From: RUG14871 sp045539425
GTDB lineage: Bacteria > Bacillota_I > Bacilli_A > Erysipelotrichales > Erysipelotrichaceae
Assembly (NCBI GenBank): GCA_045539425.1
Contig: JAZQFH010000030.1
Span: forward strand, 1-64,000
Length of the DNA stretch: 64,000 nt
Direction of reading: 5' to 3'
Shown: positions 14,462 to 23,389 of the stretch, piece by piece
Layout of the letters: every line of letters starts with the position of its first letter
How positions within the stretch are numbered: the stretch's first letter is position 1
The notes under the pieces: model-generated
Database searches by the model: none
The model's input: the letters and a program-made list of their open reading frames with translations, nothing else
Told to the model about the DNA's origin: nothing
Program-made: the position numbers and the translations under genes

Positions 14462-16999
14462 TTATACGTTCAGGCTGAAGACCTCATAGTCCGAGTTGGA
14501 GCTGTCTGCATCCAGAGATACCTCTTCATTGATAGCGGTATCCTCCTCTTCCGGCAACATGTCGATGATCTTCACCTCTTCGATTCCCTTCAAGTAATAG
14601 AAGGCTCCGATCAGTTTGTTCAAAGCGGAGAGAGAGGCTTCCTTATCCATCAGCGTGATGTCCTTGGAGACAAGCGTACGCGTATCTTCGCCAAGGAAGA
14701 CGAGCTCATCGTACGTCTGCGTCGCAAAGAGGTAGCGCAGATAGGACGGATGGGATTTCACCTTACGGAAGAGAGAGTCCCCTTTCACCGGACGGTTCAT
14801 GTGGGCGATATCGCTCAGCTTCACCCTCTTTGTCGTTCCTTCTTCCGAGATCACCGCAAGATTAAGACTCTTTTCATTGGCAATACACATGGAAGAAACC
14901 GTATCGTCTTTTGCCAGGTTCATGGCCTTGACACCCTGTGCCTTTAAGGAAGTCTTCGGGATCTGGTTCATCTCGTAGCGGACCGCATTGCCGTTCCGGC
15001 TGCCGATGATGACTTCATTGTTACGGTAAAGCAGCTGGCAGTCAATCAGACGGTCGTTCTTCTTTAAGCCCATCAGTCCGATCAGGCGTTTTAATCTTGT
15101 CGGTTTAAGTACGTTGAACGGCGTGCGCTTCACCATGCCGTTCTGGGTAACCGTAATCAGCCACGCATCCGTGTCATAGTTTTTGACCGTATAGGCCGCA
15201 ACGATCTTCTCCGAACCGTTGAGGTTGGTGTAGGTACTGATATGAGCACCAAGATCCTTCCATTTGAATTCATCGATTTCATAGATCGGTAACGCCAGAT
15301 AGTTTCCGGCTTCCGTAACAACTAACAGCTGATCCAGAAGATCCACTTCCCGGTATCCGATCAGCTGGTCTTCTTCCTTTACCGGCGGAACGGCCTGCTC
15401 GCTTGCGTTAAAGCTGCGTAAGGAGACACGTTTGACATATCCGCCTTTGGAGAGTGAGAGCATGACGCGTTCATTGACCAGCATTTTCTCTTTGGAGATG
15501 ACGATGTCGCTGACCTCATGCTGAATCTCCGTTTTGCGCGTAGACGGACAGAGCGTAATGACTTCCCTGAGTTCTTTTGTCATGAGCTGACGTAAGAGTT
15601 CCTCATGGCTCAATACACCCTTTAAAACATTCATCGTCGCCTGTAAGCGGGCGCTTTCTTCCTTCAGTTCCACGATATCCGTCGAAGAGAGACGGTAGAG
15701 CTGTAAGGTGACGATGGCTTCCGCCTGACGTTCGGAGAAACCGAACTTGGCGGAGATATTCTTCTTCGCATCGGCTTTATCCTTGGACTTGCGGATCACG
15801 CGGATCACATCATCCAGAATGGAGATACATTTAATCAAGCCTTCCAGAATATGCAGGCGGGCTTCGATTTTATTCAGCTGATAGCGGCAGCGGCGGGTCG
15901 TGACATCACGCCGGTGATTGACGAAGGCATTCAGAATGTCTTTTAACCCCATTAACACCGGGCGCTTATTGACGATCGCCGTCATATTGGCACTGTAGGA
16001 AACCTGCAGTGATGTTTTCTTGTAGAGATAGTTCAAGATCATATCCGCATCGTTCTCCTTGCGGATATCGATCACGATCCTAAGGCCGGTACGGTCACTC
16101 TCATCACGAACGTCGAGAATTCCCTGTACGTCCTTGGAGTAGCGGACATCATCGATCTGACGCACCAGATCGCTCTTGACGACTTCATACGGGATCTCCG
16201 TGATGATGATCTGGTTGCATGTCTTCGTCTCTTCGATGTGCACGCGGGAGCGGATGATGAATTTCCCCTGCCCCTTGCTGTACATGTCCCTGATTCCCTC
16301 AATACCCTGTACGATGCCGCCGGTCGGGAAATCCGGACCCTGTACAAACTGCAGCAGATCATCCAGTTCACAGTCCGGATGGTTGATCAGATAAATGGCC
16401 GCATTTGTGACTTCTTCAAGGTTATGCGTCGGCATATTGGTCGCATATCCGATGGCCATACCCTTGGAGCCGTTGACCAAGAGGTTCGGGAATGCCGCCG
16501 GCAATACCGTCGGTTCATTTTCCGAGTCATCGAAGTTCGGTGCGAACTCGACCGTATCCTGATCGATGTCCTTCAGCAACAGATCGGCAATGCGGCTGAG
16601 ACGCGCTTCCGTATAACGCATGGCAGCGGCGGGGTCATCATCGATAGAGCCGTTGTTTCCCTGCATTTCGACAAGCGTCTCCCGCATCTTCCAGTTCTGG
16701 CTTAAGCGCACCATCGCTTCATAGACCGAGGAGTCGCCGTGCGGGTGATAGTTACCGATGACAAGTCCGACTGTCTTGGCGGATTTGCGCGTCGGTTTGG
16801 AGAACGTGTTGCCGTCCTTGTACATGGCATATAAGATCCTGCGCTGGACCGGCTTTAAGCCGTCTCTTGCGTCCGGCAATGAGCGGTCCGGGATGATCTC
16901 TCTGGCGTAGGTTTCAAAGCGCGAAGCGAAAACATCCTCCATGTTCAACGTGAGGATCTCGCTTCTGTTTTCAATCACTTCTTCTTTCTTTCTCGCCAT
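14462..16999 (-). CDS. parC: DNA topoisomerase IV subunit A
   Basis: ParC is the DNA-cleaving subunit of topoisomerase IV, which decatenates daughter chromosomes. The 845 residues cover the winged-helix/tower region and a beta-pinwheel C-terminal domain. The quinolone-resistance region reads GNYHPHGDSSVYEAM with the wild-type Ser and Glu, in the ParC rather than GyrA (HPHGDSAVYDTM) style. The active tyrosine is in AAAMRYTEARLS. The C-terminal domain lacks a clear GyrA box (QRRGGKG). It starts 2 bases after parE. Confidence 0.95.
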   Translation of the reverse strand: MARKKEEVIENRSEILTLNMEDVFASRFETYAREIIPDRSLPDARDGLKPVQRRILYAMYKDGNTFSKPTRKSAKTVGLVIGNYHPHGDSSVYEAMVRLSQNWKMRETLVEMQGNNGSIDDDPAAAMRYTEARLSRIADLLLKDIDQDTVEFAPNFDDSENEPTVLPAAFPNLLVNGSKGMAIGYATNMPTHNLEEVTNAAIYLINHPDCELDDLLQFVQGPDFPTGGIVQGIEGIRDMYSKGQGKFIIRSRVHIEETKTCNQIIITEIPYEVVKSDLVRQIDDVRYSKDVQGILDVRDESDRTGLRIVIDIRKENDADMILNYLYKKTSLQVSYSANMTAIVNKRPVLMGLKDILNAFVNHRRDVTTRRCRYQLNKIEARLHILEGLIKCISILDDVIRVIRKSKDKADAKKNISAKFGFSERQAEAIVTLQLYRLSSTDIVELKEESARLQATMNVLKGVLSHEELLRQLMTKELREVITLCPSTRKTEIQHEVSDIVISKEKMLVNERVMLSLSKGGYVKRVSLRSFNASEQAVPPVKEEDQLIGYREVDLLDQLLVVTEAGNYLALPIYEIDEFKWKDLGAHISTYTNLNGSEKIVAAYTVKNYDTDAWLITVTQNGMVKRTPFNVLKPTRLKRLIGLMGLKKNDRLIDCQLLYRNNEVIIGSRNGNAVRYEMNQIPKTSLKAQGVKAMNLAKDDTVSSMCIANEKSLNLAVISEEGTTKRVKLSDIAHMNRPVKGDSLFRKVKSHPSYLRYLFATQTYDELVFLGEDTRTLVSKDITLMDKEASLSALNKLIGAFYYLKGIEEVKIIDMLPEEEDTAINEEVSLDADSSNSDYEVFSLNV

Positions 17000-17001
17000 A
17001 C

Positions 17002-18918
17002 TTATTTATTCTCCGTAAAGAAATTATCTTCCAGTGTAAAGGAGACGTTTTCCTTGATCCAGTTTCTTCTCTGTTCAACGTTTTCACTCATTAAGACAGA
17101 AACCCGCTTTTCCGCCAGAACCATATCGCTGATATTGACCTGGATCAGCGTACGCGTCTTGGGGTCCATTGTTGTATCCCAGAGCTGCGTGGCATTCATT
17201 TCCCCTAAGCCTTTATAGCGGGAGATTTCATATCTGCCGTACTGTTCTTTCAAGCGGTTGAGTTCATCGTCCGAATAGGCATAGTCAAACTTCTCGCCGC
17301 GCGAGATCTTATAAAGCGGCGGATTGGCAATATAGACCATTCCGTGCTCAATGAGCGGACGCATGTAACGGTAGAAGAACGTCAGTAATAACAGCTGAAT
17401 GTGCGCTCCGTCCGAGTCGGCATCCGTCATGATGATGACTTTGTTGTAATTGCTCTTGGTGTAATCGAAATCGCTGCCGACCCCTGCACCGATGCAGTGG
17501 ATCAGCGTGTTGAGCTCTTCGTTTTGAATGACGCGGCTCAGCGGTTCCTTTTCCGTATTGAGAACCTTTCCTCTGAGCGGCAGAATGGCCTGGAACTTGG
17601 AATCTCTTCCGCTTTTGGCGGAACCGCCGGCGGAATCGCCCTCCACGATAAAGAGTTCATTCTTGCGGTAGTCCTTGCTCTGGGCATTGGCGAGCTTTCC
17701 GCTTAATACCCCTTTTTCCTTCTGGGCATTCTTGCCTTTTCTGGCGTCTTCCCTGGCCTTACGGGCTGCTTCTCTGGCAACCGCGGCTTTCTGGATCTTC
17801 TTTACGATGGATGTCGCAACATCCTTGTTTTCATCCAGGTAGTAGGAAAGCTTCTCATAGACGACGCCTTCCACAACCGCCTTGGCTTCAGGGGTACCCA
17901 GAATGCCTTTAGTCTGTCCTTCAAACTGCAGCAGGTGTTCCGGAATCTCACACAGCACAATACTGGTCAGACCTTCACGGATATCGCTGCCGTCAAAGTT
18001 CTTGTCTTTTTCCTTTAAGATATTCTGCCGTCTGGCATAATCGTTGACCGCTTTGGCAATACCTGTCTTTAAGCCCGTGACGTGCGAGCCGCCGCCCGGT
18101 GTGGCGACCAGGTTGGCAAAGCTGAAAGTATTCTCTGAATAGTCATCGGTATACTGCATGGCAACCTGCACGTTGATATCGTTCTGCTTTCCGCTGAGCG
18201 AAATGATCGGCGAGAACGGTGTGCGGTCTTCATTGATATACTGCATGTAGGCGTCCAGTCCGTTTTCATAGCACATGGTTTCTGCGCGGTTATTGCGCTC
18301 GTCTTTTACCGTGATCGTAATACCCTGCAGTAAAAAAGCAGTTTCCCTGCAGCGCTCTAAAATCGTGGAGTAATTGAATTCCGTAACGGAGAAGATCTTC
18401 TTATCCGGAATGAAATGAACTTTCGAGCCGCTCTTGTTTGTCTTGTTTAAAAGTTTCAGTCCGCTGTTTTTCTTTCCGCCGTTTTCAAAGCGCATGAAAT
18501 ACACCTGTCCGTTATAAGCCGTTGTGACTTCCAGATAGGAAGAGAGCGCATTGACAACGGAAGCGCCGACCCCGTGCAGACCGCCGGCAGTTTTATAGCC
18601 GCCTTCTTCATTGAACTTGCCTCCGGCGTGTAACACCGTAAAGATAACTTCCAGCGTGGATTTCCCGCTGGCATGTTTCCCTGCCGGCATACCGCGTCCT
18701 TCATCCTCCACCGTAAGCGAACCATCTTTTTCGATGGTGATTCTGATTGCCTTGCCATATCCGTTCAAGGCTTCATCGACTGCGTTATCCAAAAGTTCCC
18801 AGACCAGATGGTGGAGTCCTCTGACGTCTGTGGAACCGATATACATACCCGGCCGGACACGTACCGCTTCCAGCCCTTCTAATATCTGAATACTTTTCTC
18901 ATTGTAAGCCTGAGCCAT
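17002..18918 (-). CDS. parE: DNA topoisomerase IV subunit B
   Basis: ParE is the ATPase subunit of topoisomerase IV. The 638 residues show a GHKL ATPase domain (ELLDNAVDEAL, DEGRGMPAG, GGLHGVGASVVNAL), the transducer, and a TOPRIM domain with EGDSAGGSAKSGRDS, PLRGKVLN and DADSDGAHI. Assignment to ParE rather than GyrB follows from the ParC-type partner immediately downstream. The ATG at 18918 has GAGGT upstream, and a -10 box TATAAT lies at 18942-18947. It is divergent from plsY. Confidence 0.95.
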   Translation of the reverse strand: MAQAYNEKSIQILEGLEAVRVRPGMYIGSTDVRGLHHLVWELLDNAVDEALNGYGKAIRITIEKDGSLTVEDEGRGMPAGKHASGKSTLEVIFTVLHAGGKFNEEGGYKTAGGLHGVGASVVNALSSYLEVTTAYNGQVYFMRFENGGKKNSGLKLLNKTNKSGSKVHFIPDKKIFSVTEFNYSTILERCRETAFLLQGITITVKDERNNRAETMCYENGLDAYMQYINEDRTPFSPIISLSGKQNDINVQVAMQYTDDYSENTFSFANLVATPGGGSHVTGLKTGIAKAVNDYARRQNILKEKDKNFDGSDIREGLTSIVLCEIPEHLLQFEGQTKGILGTPEAKAVVEGVVYEKLSYYLDENKDVATSIVKKIQKAAVAREAARKAREDARKGKNAQKEKGVLSGKLANAQSKDYRKNELFIVEGDSAGGSAKSGRDSKFQAILPLRGKVLNTEKEPLSRVIQNEELNTLIHCIGAGVGSDFDYTKSNYNKVIIMTDADSDGAHIQLLLLTFFYRYMRPLIEHGMVYIANPPLYKISRGEKFDYAYSDDELNRLKEQYGRYEISRYKGLGEMNATQLWDTTMDPKTRTLIQVNISDMVLAEKRVSVLMSENVEQRRNWIKENVSFTLEDNFFTENK

Positions 18919-18941
18919 AAGTACCTCACATTCTGTTATCT

Positions 18942-18947
18942 ATTATA
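18942..18947 (-). promoter_or_regulatory. -10 box for parE-parC
   Basis: TATAAT on the minus strand about 24 bases upstream of the parE start; the -35 box is weak (TGAAAA at 17 bases). Confidence 0.45.
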
Positions 18948-19013
18948 TCTTATTTCCGCCATTTTTTCATTCCGAGTGGCTGAGTGGTGTACTGTAACGG
19001 AATAAAAAGATTG

Positions 19014-19022
19014 TGATACAAT
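19014..19022 (+). promoter_or_regulatory. Extended -10 promoter of plsY
   Basis: TGATACAAT is an extended -10 box about 21 bases before the plsY start codon; no good -35 box. Confidence 0.5.
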
Positions 19023-19043
19023 ATTTCCTGAGGTGATTCAAAA

Positions 19044-19652
19044 ATGTCTTTTGTATGTATTATCGCCGGATATCTGCTCGGCAGTATTCCGATGTCACTG
19101 ATTATCGGACAAAAGCTGTTTCATACCGACATCCGTGAACATGGATCCCACAATCTCGGCGGAACAAACGCTGCCCGAGTTTTGGGACTTCGCGTCGGCG
19201 TAGCAGTAATCATCCTTGATGCCCTGAAGGCATTCCTGTCCGTTTACATCGGCTCTAAAGTCTCGCCAACCATCGGTACGCTTGCCGGCTTTGCGGCATG
19301 CATCGGTCACTGTTATCCGCTGTTTGCGAATTTCCGCGGCGGAAAAGCCGTTGCCTGTACGTTCGGTTATTTTCTGGGTCTGGGTGCTTTTGTCACAGGC
19401 AGTTATCTGATGTTCATTTTAGCAATCTCCGTATTTGCGGGCGTTCTCTATAAATTCCGCATGGTGTCATTTGCCTCACTTGTTTCACTGGCGATCGGAA
19501 GCGCCGCTTCCATCTATCAGCCGAGTTACCTTGTGATGTTCTGCACCACAGTCGCATATCTCTTGGTTGTTTACCGCCACAGAGAAAACATTGAGCGCAT
19601 CCGCAATAATACCGAAAGCAAGATCAGCTTTGGCGGGATAAAGAAATCATGA
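19044..19652 (+). CDS. plsY: Acyl-phosphate:glycerol-3-phosphate acyltransferase PlsY
   Basis: PlsY is an integral membrane enzyme that makes lysophosphatidate from acyl-phosphate and glycerol 3-phosphate. The 202 residues hold about five membrane segments and the family motifs GSHNLGGTNAARVLG (about 32-46), LDALKA and GHCYPLFANFRGGKAVA (about 92-108). GAGGTG lies upstream of the ATG. The gene overlaps the following acetyltransferase by 4 bases (ATGA), so the two are co-translated. Confidence 0.95.
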   Translation: MSFVCIIAGYLLGSIPMSLIIGQKLFHTDIREHGSHNLGGTNAARVLGLRVGVAVIILDALKAFLSVYIGSKVSPTIGTLAGFAACIGHCYPLFANFRGGKAVACTFGYFLGLGAFVTGSYLMFILAISVFAGVLYKFRMVSFASLVSLAIGSAASIYQPSYLVMFCTTVAYLLVVYRHRENIERIRNNTESKISFGGIKKS

Positions 19653-20866
19653 TTTACAGAAAAGAAAATACCGATTATCAGATACGTGAATTAACAACCG
19701 ACGATGCAGAGCAGTATAACAAGCTTCTTCGCTATACCTTCCAGGTCACGGAGCAGGAACTCTACGAATCCGGATGGCGCAATGATGAGATCATTCAGTC
19801 CAAATTCCCGGTCTTAAAACGGGCGGATGTCATCGGAGCCTTTGATGAAGATGAGCTGGTATCGCAGTTTGCGGTCTATCCGCTGAAGATGAATATCTAT
19901 GATGAAGTCTATAGTGTCGGCTTTATCACAAGTGTGTGCACCTATCCGGAATATACCGGCAAAGGTCTCATGCACACCTTAATGCATCTGTCCATGGAAC
20001 GCATGAGAGAGAAAGGCCAGTCCTTTGCCCTCTTATACCCCTACTCGATTCCGCTCTACCGCCACCGCGGCTTTGAAATCATTTCCAACAAGATCAGCTA
20101 TGTGGTGAAGGACCGCCAGGTGCCGCGCAATGCCAAAGCACCGGGATATGTCCGCCGAGTCAGCTGGGAAAACGAAGAATTCAAAAACCTTCATAACCAG
20201 TTTGCCCAGATGACGCACGGCTGCCTCTTCCGCAATTCCCTGGCATGGGAAGAGTACTGGAGATGGGATGAGGATGATACAATCGTTGCCGTGTACTATT
20301 CCGAGCATGATGTACCGAAGGGATATATGGTTTACATGATCAAGGATGACATCATGTACATCAAGGAAATGATCTATATCAACTATGAAGCGCATCAGGG
20401 GTTATGGGAGTATATCCATGCCCATGACAGCATGATCGATGAAGTGCACGGAAACACCTACGATTCCGAATCCATTGCTTTCGAGATGGATGACAGCGAT
20501 ATCACGGAAACGCTGAAACCGTATGTGATGGGTCGAATCATCGATGTCTCGCAGTTCTTCACGCAGTACGCCTGCGATGATTCCGTAGCGGAAACTCATA
20601 TCACCTTTGATATCAAAGATGATTTCCTCGCATGGAACAATGCGAAATTCACCGTCTGCTTCAAAGACGGCAGCTGCAGCTTCATTCATGATCCGGACGC
20701 CTATATGATCAAATGCGACATTTCCACGCTCACAACGCTCTTACTCGGCTATAAGACGGCAGAGCAGCTGTACAACATGGAACGTTTGGAATGCTCGCAT
20801 AAGGCGATGGAAGCCTTAAATGACTGCATCCTGCATGAAGTGCCATGCATCAGTGATTATATTTAA
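19649..20866 (+). CDS. Eis-like GNAT N-acetyltransferase
   Basis: A 405-residue protein with the Eis architecture. The N-terminal GNAT domain has the acetyl-CoA loop VCTYPEYTGKGLMHTLM (about 98-114) and the segment ALLYPYSIPLYRHRGFE. A second GNAT-like region follows, and a C-terminal SCP2-like domain begins near residue 295. Eis relatives acetylate aminoglycosides in mycobacteria and other amines elsewhere; the substrate here is unknown. It is translationally coupled to plsY and ends at a strong terminator. Confidence 0.83.
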   Translation: MIYRKENTDYQIRELTTDDAEQYNKLLRYTFQVTEQELYESGWRNDEIIQSKFPVLKRADVIGAFDEDELVSQFAVYPLKMNIYDEVYSVGFITSVCTYPEYTGKGLMHTLMHLSMERMREKGQSFALLYPYSIPLYRHRGFEIISNKISYVVKDRQVPRNAKAPGYVRRVSWENEEFKNLHNQFAQMTHGCLFRNSLAWEEYWRWDEDDTIVAVYYSEHDVPKGYMVYMIKDDIMYIKEMIYINYEAHQGLWEYIHAHDSMIDEVHGNTYDSESIAFEMDDSDITETLKPYVMGRIIDVSQFFTQYACDDSVAETHITFDIKDDFLAWNNAKFTVCFKDGSCSFIHDPDAYMIKCDISTLTTLLLGYKTAEQLYNMERLECSHKAMEALNDCILHEVPCISDYI

Positions 20867-20874
20867 AAACAGAG

Positions 20875-20902
20875 AGAGATCCGTCGGATCTCTTCTTTTT
20901 TT
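20875..20902 (+). terminator. Terminator of plsY-acetyltransferase operon
   Basis: Stem AGAGATCC / GGATCTCT (loop GTC) followed by TCTTTTTTT. Confidence 0.85.
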
Positions 20903-20943
20903 GATGCTATATTCGGTTTATAATTATAGCGAAAAGAGGATTT

Positions 20944-22776
20944 ATGTCACAATTTCAGGAATTTCTTCAGGCACGGCTCATCCCGCTCAGGCTGGTGCTG
21001 CATAATTACCGTGAGCTCATCCGTTTTGAATTTTTTTACCGTATCCTGAGCCTTACGGTCTTTTTCCCGCTACTGATCTACACGGAGCGGCTGCTCTTAG
21101 TGCTCAGTTCTTCCTCCAGCATTACCGCCTATAATATCTGGGAGCTGATACAGAACCCCTTCACCTATGTGATTCTGGCACTGATCGGTATTCTGGTATG
21201 CGTCTTTGTACAGCTGGAGCAGTTCGGCATCATCTCGATTCTGCATGCCGCCCATGAACAGAAGCGCATCAGCGCCTCCCAGGCGTTCAGCAATGCCGTG
21301 GACTTCATGGTGAACTTCTTCCATCCGAAGAACATCTTTCTGATTTTCTATTTTCTGATCATCTTCCCCTTCAGTGAGATACTGGATACCTCGAGCATCA
21401 CGCGTTTCATCCGCATGCCGGGCTTCATAGTGGAACATTTGCAGAAGTATCCCATTCTAGGGGTTCTCTATACGCTCTTTGGCTTAGGCATGCTCTACCT
21501 CGGCTTTCGGCTCGTCTATTCCCTGATCATCATGTGCATTGAGGAATGTGACTTTACAAGCGCCGCAAAAAAGAGCTTCCGCTACACCAGGGGAGAGCGC
21601 GCAAAACAGCTGATTATTGCCATACTGAAGCGCAGCTTCTATCTGATTCTCTCCTTCGCATTTATCTTTCTTGTACTGGCGCTTTTATCCGTGGCGGTTC
21701 TGAAATGGCTGGAGCCGGGATTTGATCTGCAGCGTTTAATGGATATCCGCTATCCGTATCTGCTTGTTCTTATCACCTTTATGCTGTACAGCTGGTTTGC
21801 TTCCCCGCTCATGCGGGCGGTCATCATGACATATTACTACCGCTTTATGCAGGAAGACGCGGAAGTAATACCGCCGTATGAAGAGAACCAGAATCTGCTC
21901 TCACACTGGCCGGTGAAGACATTCTGCATCCTGATCATCGTCATCTGTTCCTACTTCTCGATTCCGGAGCGCTACCAGCAGTTCAAGTGGATCCTAAGAG
22001 GAAACTCGGAAAACACGCTGATCATGGCACACCGCGGCTATTCCGAAAAGGCTCCGGAGAATACGCTCCCCGCATTTGAGGAAGCCTACAAAGCCGGCGC
22101 TACCGCCATTGAGCTGGACGTACAGATGCTGAAAGACGGTACGATCATCTGCATGCATGACGATTCCTTAAACCGAACCGCACGGCTAAATAAAAACGTC
22201 TGGGAAGTGACGTACGATGAGATCAAAGATCTTGATAACGGTTCCTTCTTCTCAAAGGAATATGCGGACGTGCGCATCCCGACACTGCAGGAAGCACTTC
22301 AGTACTGTAACAACAAACTCTATGTCAATATTGAAATCAAGCGCACGGGACACGACGAAGGGATTGAGGATGAAGTGGTACGCATCATCCGCGAGGAAGA
22401 TTTCCAGAATCAGTGCGACATCACCTCTCAGGACTACGATACGCTTTTGGCCATAAGGGAAAAGTATCCGGATGTCCTGTTAGCCTATACCTCCGTCATC
22501 GGAATCGGCGATTTGCCTTCCTTAAGTGCCGCTGACATCATCTCCATTCAGGAAACCTTCGCCAGCTATCCGAATGTGGAAGCACTGCACCGCGCCGGCA
22601 AGAAAGTCTTTGTCTGGACGGTCAACGATGAGAGTGAGATGGAGCGATTGATTGCCCTGAATGTCGATGCGATATTGACAAATGACCCGGAGACAGGTGT
22701 GCGTATTCTGAAATCCCACACCGGGATCATTGATTTCTATAAGCGTCTGGAGCAGATCCTCTACTATCTGAACTAA
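20944..22776 (+). CDS. Membrane-anchored glycerophosphodiester phosphodiesterase
   Basis: The 610 residues divide into an N-terminal membrane domain (about 1-340, 7-8 hydrophobic segments) and a C-terminal GDPD TIM barrel (about 355-600). The catalytic signature is MAHRGYSEKAPENT, followed by AIELDVQMLKDG and MHDDSLNRT, which supply the His, Glu, Asp and His of the active site. It should hydrolyse glycerophosphodiesters, or possibly lipoteichoic acid-related polymers, at the membrane. The +1 region has TATAAT at 20919-20924. It lies beside plsY but is a separate transcript. Confidence 0.9.
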   Translation: MSQFQEFLQARLIPLRLVLHNYRELIRFEFFYRILSLTVFFPLLIYTERLLLVLSSSSSITAYNIWELIQNPFTYVILALIGILVCVFVQLEQFGIISILHAAHEQKRISASQAFSNAVDFMVNFFHPKNIFLIFYFLIIFPFSEILDTSSITRFIRMPGFIVEHLQKYPILGVLYTLFGLGMLYLGFRLVYSLIIMCIEECDFTSAAKKSFRYTRGERAKQLIIAILKRSFYLILSFAFIFLVLALLSVAVLKWLEPGFDLQRLMDIRYPYLLVLITFMLYSWFASPLMRAVIMTYYYRFMQEDAEVIPPYEENQNLLSHWPVKTFCILIIVICSYFSIPERYQQFKWILRGNSENTLIMAHRGYSEKAPENTLPAFEEAYKAGATAIELDVQMLKDGTIICMHDDSLNRTARLNKNVWEVTYDEIKDLDNGSFFSKEYADVRIPTLQEALQYCNNKLYVNIEIKRTGHDEGIEDEVVRIIREEDFQNQCDITSQDYDTLLAIREKYPDVLLAYTSVIGIGDLPSLSAADIISIQETFASYPNVEALHRAGKKVFVWTVNDESEMERLIALNVDAILTNDPETGVRILKSHTGIIDFYKRLEQILYYLN

Positions 22777-22780
22777 GTAA

Positions 22781-22812
22781 AAGGCCGGCTGTAACAAGCC
22801 GGCCTGTTTTTT
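22781..22812. terminator. Bidirectional terminator
   Basis: A 9-bp perfect stem AGGCCGGCT / AGCCGGCCT, with T-rich flanks on both strands, sits between the convergent phosphodiesterase gene and the membrane protein gene. Confidence 0.9.
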
Positions 22813-23332
22813 AGAATAACATCGGCAGAAGCCACTGCCAGAAGGAGTAAGGAAGCAGATAAAGATACGGCATGGTGAAAAATGCCATGTTGAAGGCGTG
22901 CCGTTTTGCCTCGCTTAGCTCCATGCCTGCTTTTTTAAAGATGCGCTTATCCAACAGATAAATGCACAATCCGCTGAGCAGAATGGCCAAAAGTACGATC
23001 AGAAATGACGGCAGGTTCTTTGTGGGCTGATACGAGATCCCGTTGGCGATGCCGTAGAGCTCATCCAGCGGTTTTAAAACGCTGTCGCTCAGTAACAATA
23101 CCGCAAAGAGGAAAACAGAGCCGATCAGATCCGCCAGAAAGCCGACGGCACAGATTTTCATTCCGTATTTTTCGCAGATTTCCCTGTATGGTACACTTCT
23201 CCCCATGGAAAAGCAGAGCACAAGCGTGTCCACCAGGAAATTCAGCGGAATCAGTAAGAAGATCCACGGTCCCGGAACATAGATGAGTAACCACACCGGG
23301 AAGATGAGATTGTAAAGCGTATTTCGTTTCAT
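22811..23332 (-). CDS. Small integral membrane protein, unknown function
   Basis: The 173-residue protein from 23332 (MKRNTLYNLIFPVW) has about five hydrophobic segments: roughly 8-25, 28-42, 60-82, 108-127 and 150-170. There is a cytosolic-type basic loop (KRIFKKAGMELSEAKRH) before the last one. No family was recognised. A longer frame to 23386 would translate the galE terminator, so the shorter start is chosen. The start lacks a Shine-Dalgarno sequence but has TATAAT 6 bases upstream, so the mRNA may be leaderless. Confidence 0.7.
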   Translation of the reverse strand: MKRNTLYNLIFPVWLLIYVPGPWIFLLIPLNFLVDTLVLCFSMGRSVPYREICEKYGMKICAVGFLADLIGSVFLFAVLLLSDSVLKPLDELYGIANGISYQPTKNLPSFLIVLLAILLSGLCIYLLDKRIFKKAGMELSEAKRHAFNMAFFTMPYLYLLPYSFWQWLLPMLF

Positions 23333-23338
23333 GGTTCT

Positions 23339-23344
23339 ATTATA
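23339..23344 (-). promoter_or_regulatory. -10 box abutting the membrane protein start codon
   Basis: TATAAT on the minus strand ends 6 bases before the ATG at 23332, which would place the transcript start at or next to the initiation codon. Confidence 0.5.
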
Positions 23345-23351
23345 ACGTAAA

Positions 23352-23375
23352 AGGCACGGATGTTTCACCGTGCCT
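23352..23375 (-). terminator. Terminator after galE
   Basis: Stem AGGCACGG / CCGTGCCT with loop TGAAACAT, followed by TTTT on the minus strand. Confidence 0.85.
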
Positions 23376-23389
23376 ATGTGTTTCATGAA

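Noticed and set aside
14462..18918. Possible gyrA-gyrB assignment
   Set aside because: The quinolone-region sequence HPHGDSSVYEAM, the lack of a clear GyrA box and the parE-parC order next to plsY favour topoisomerase IV.
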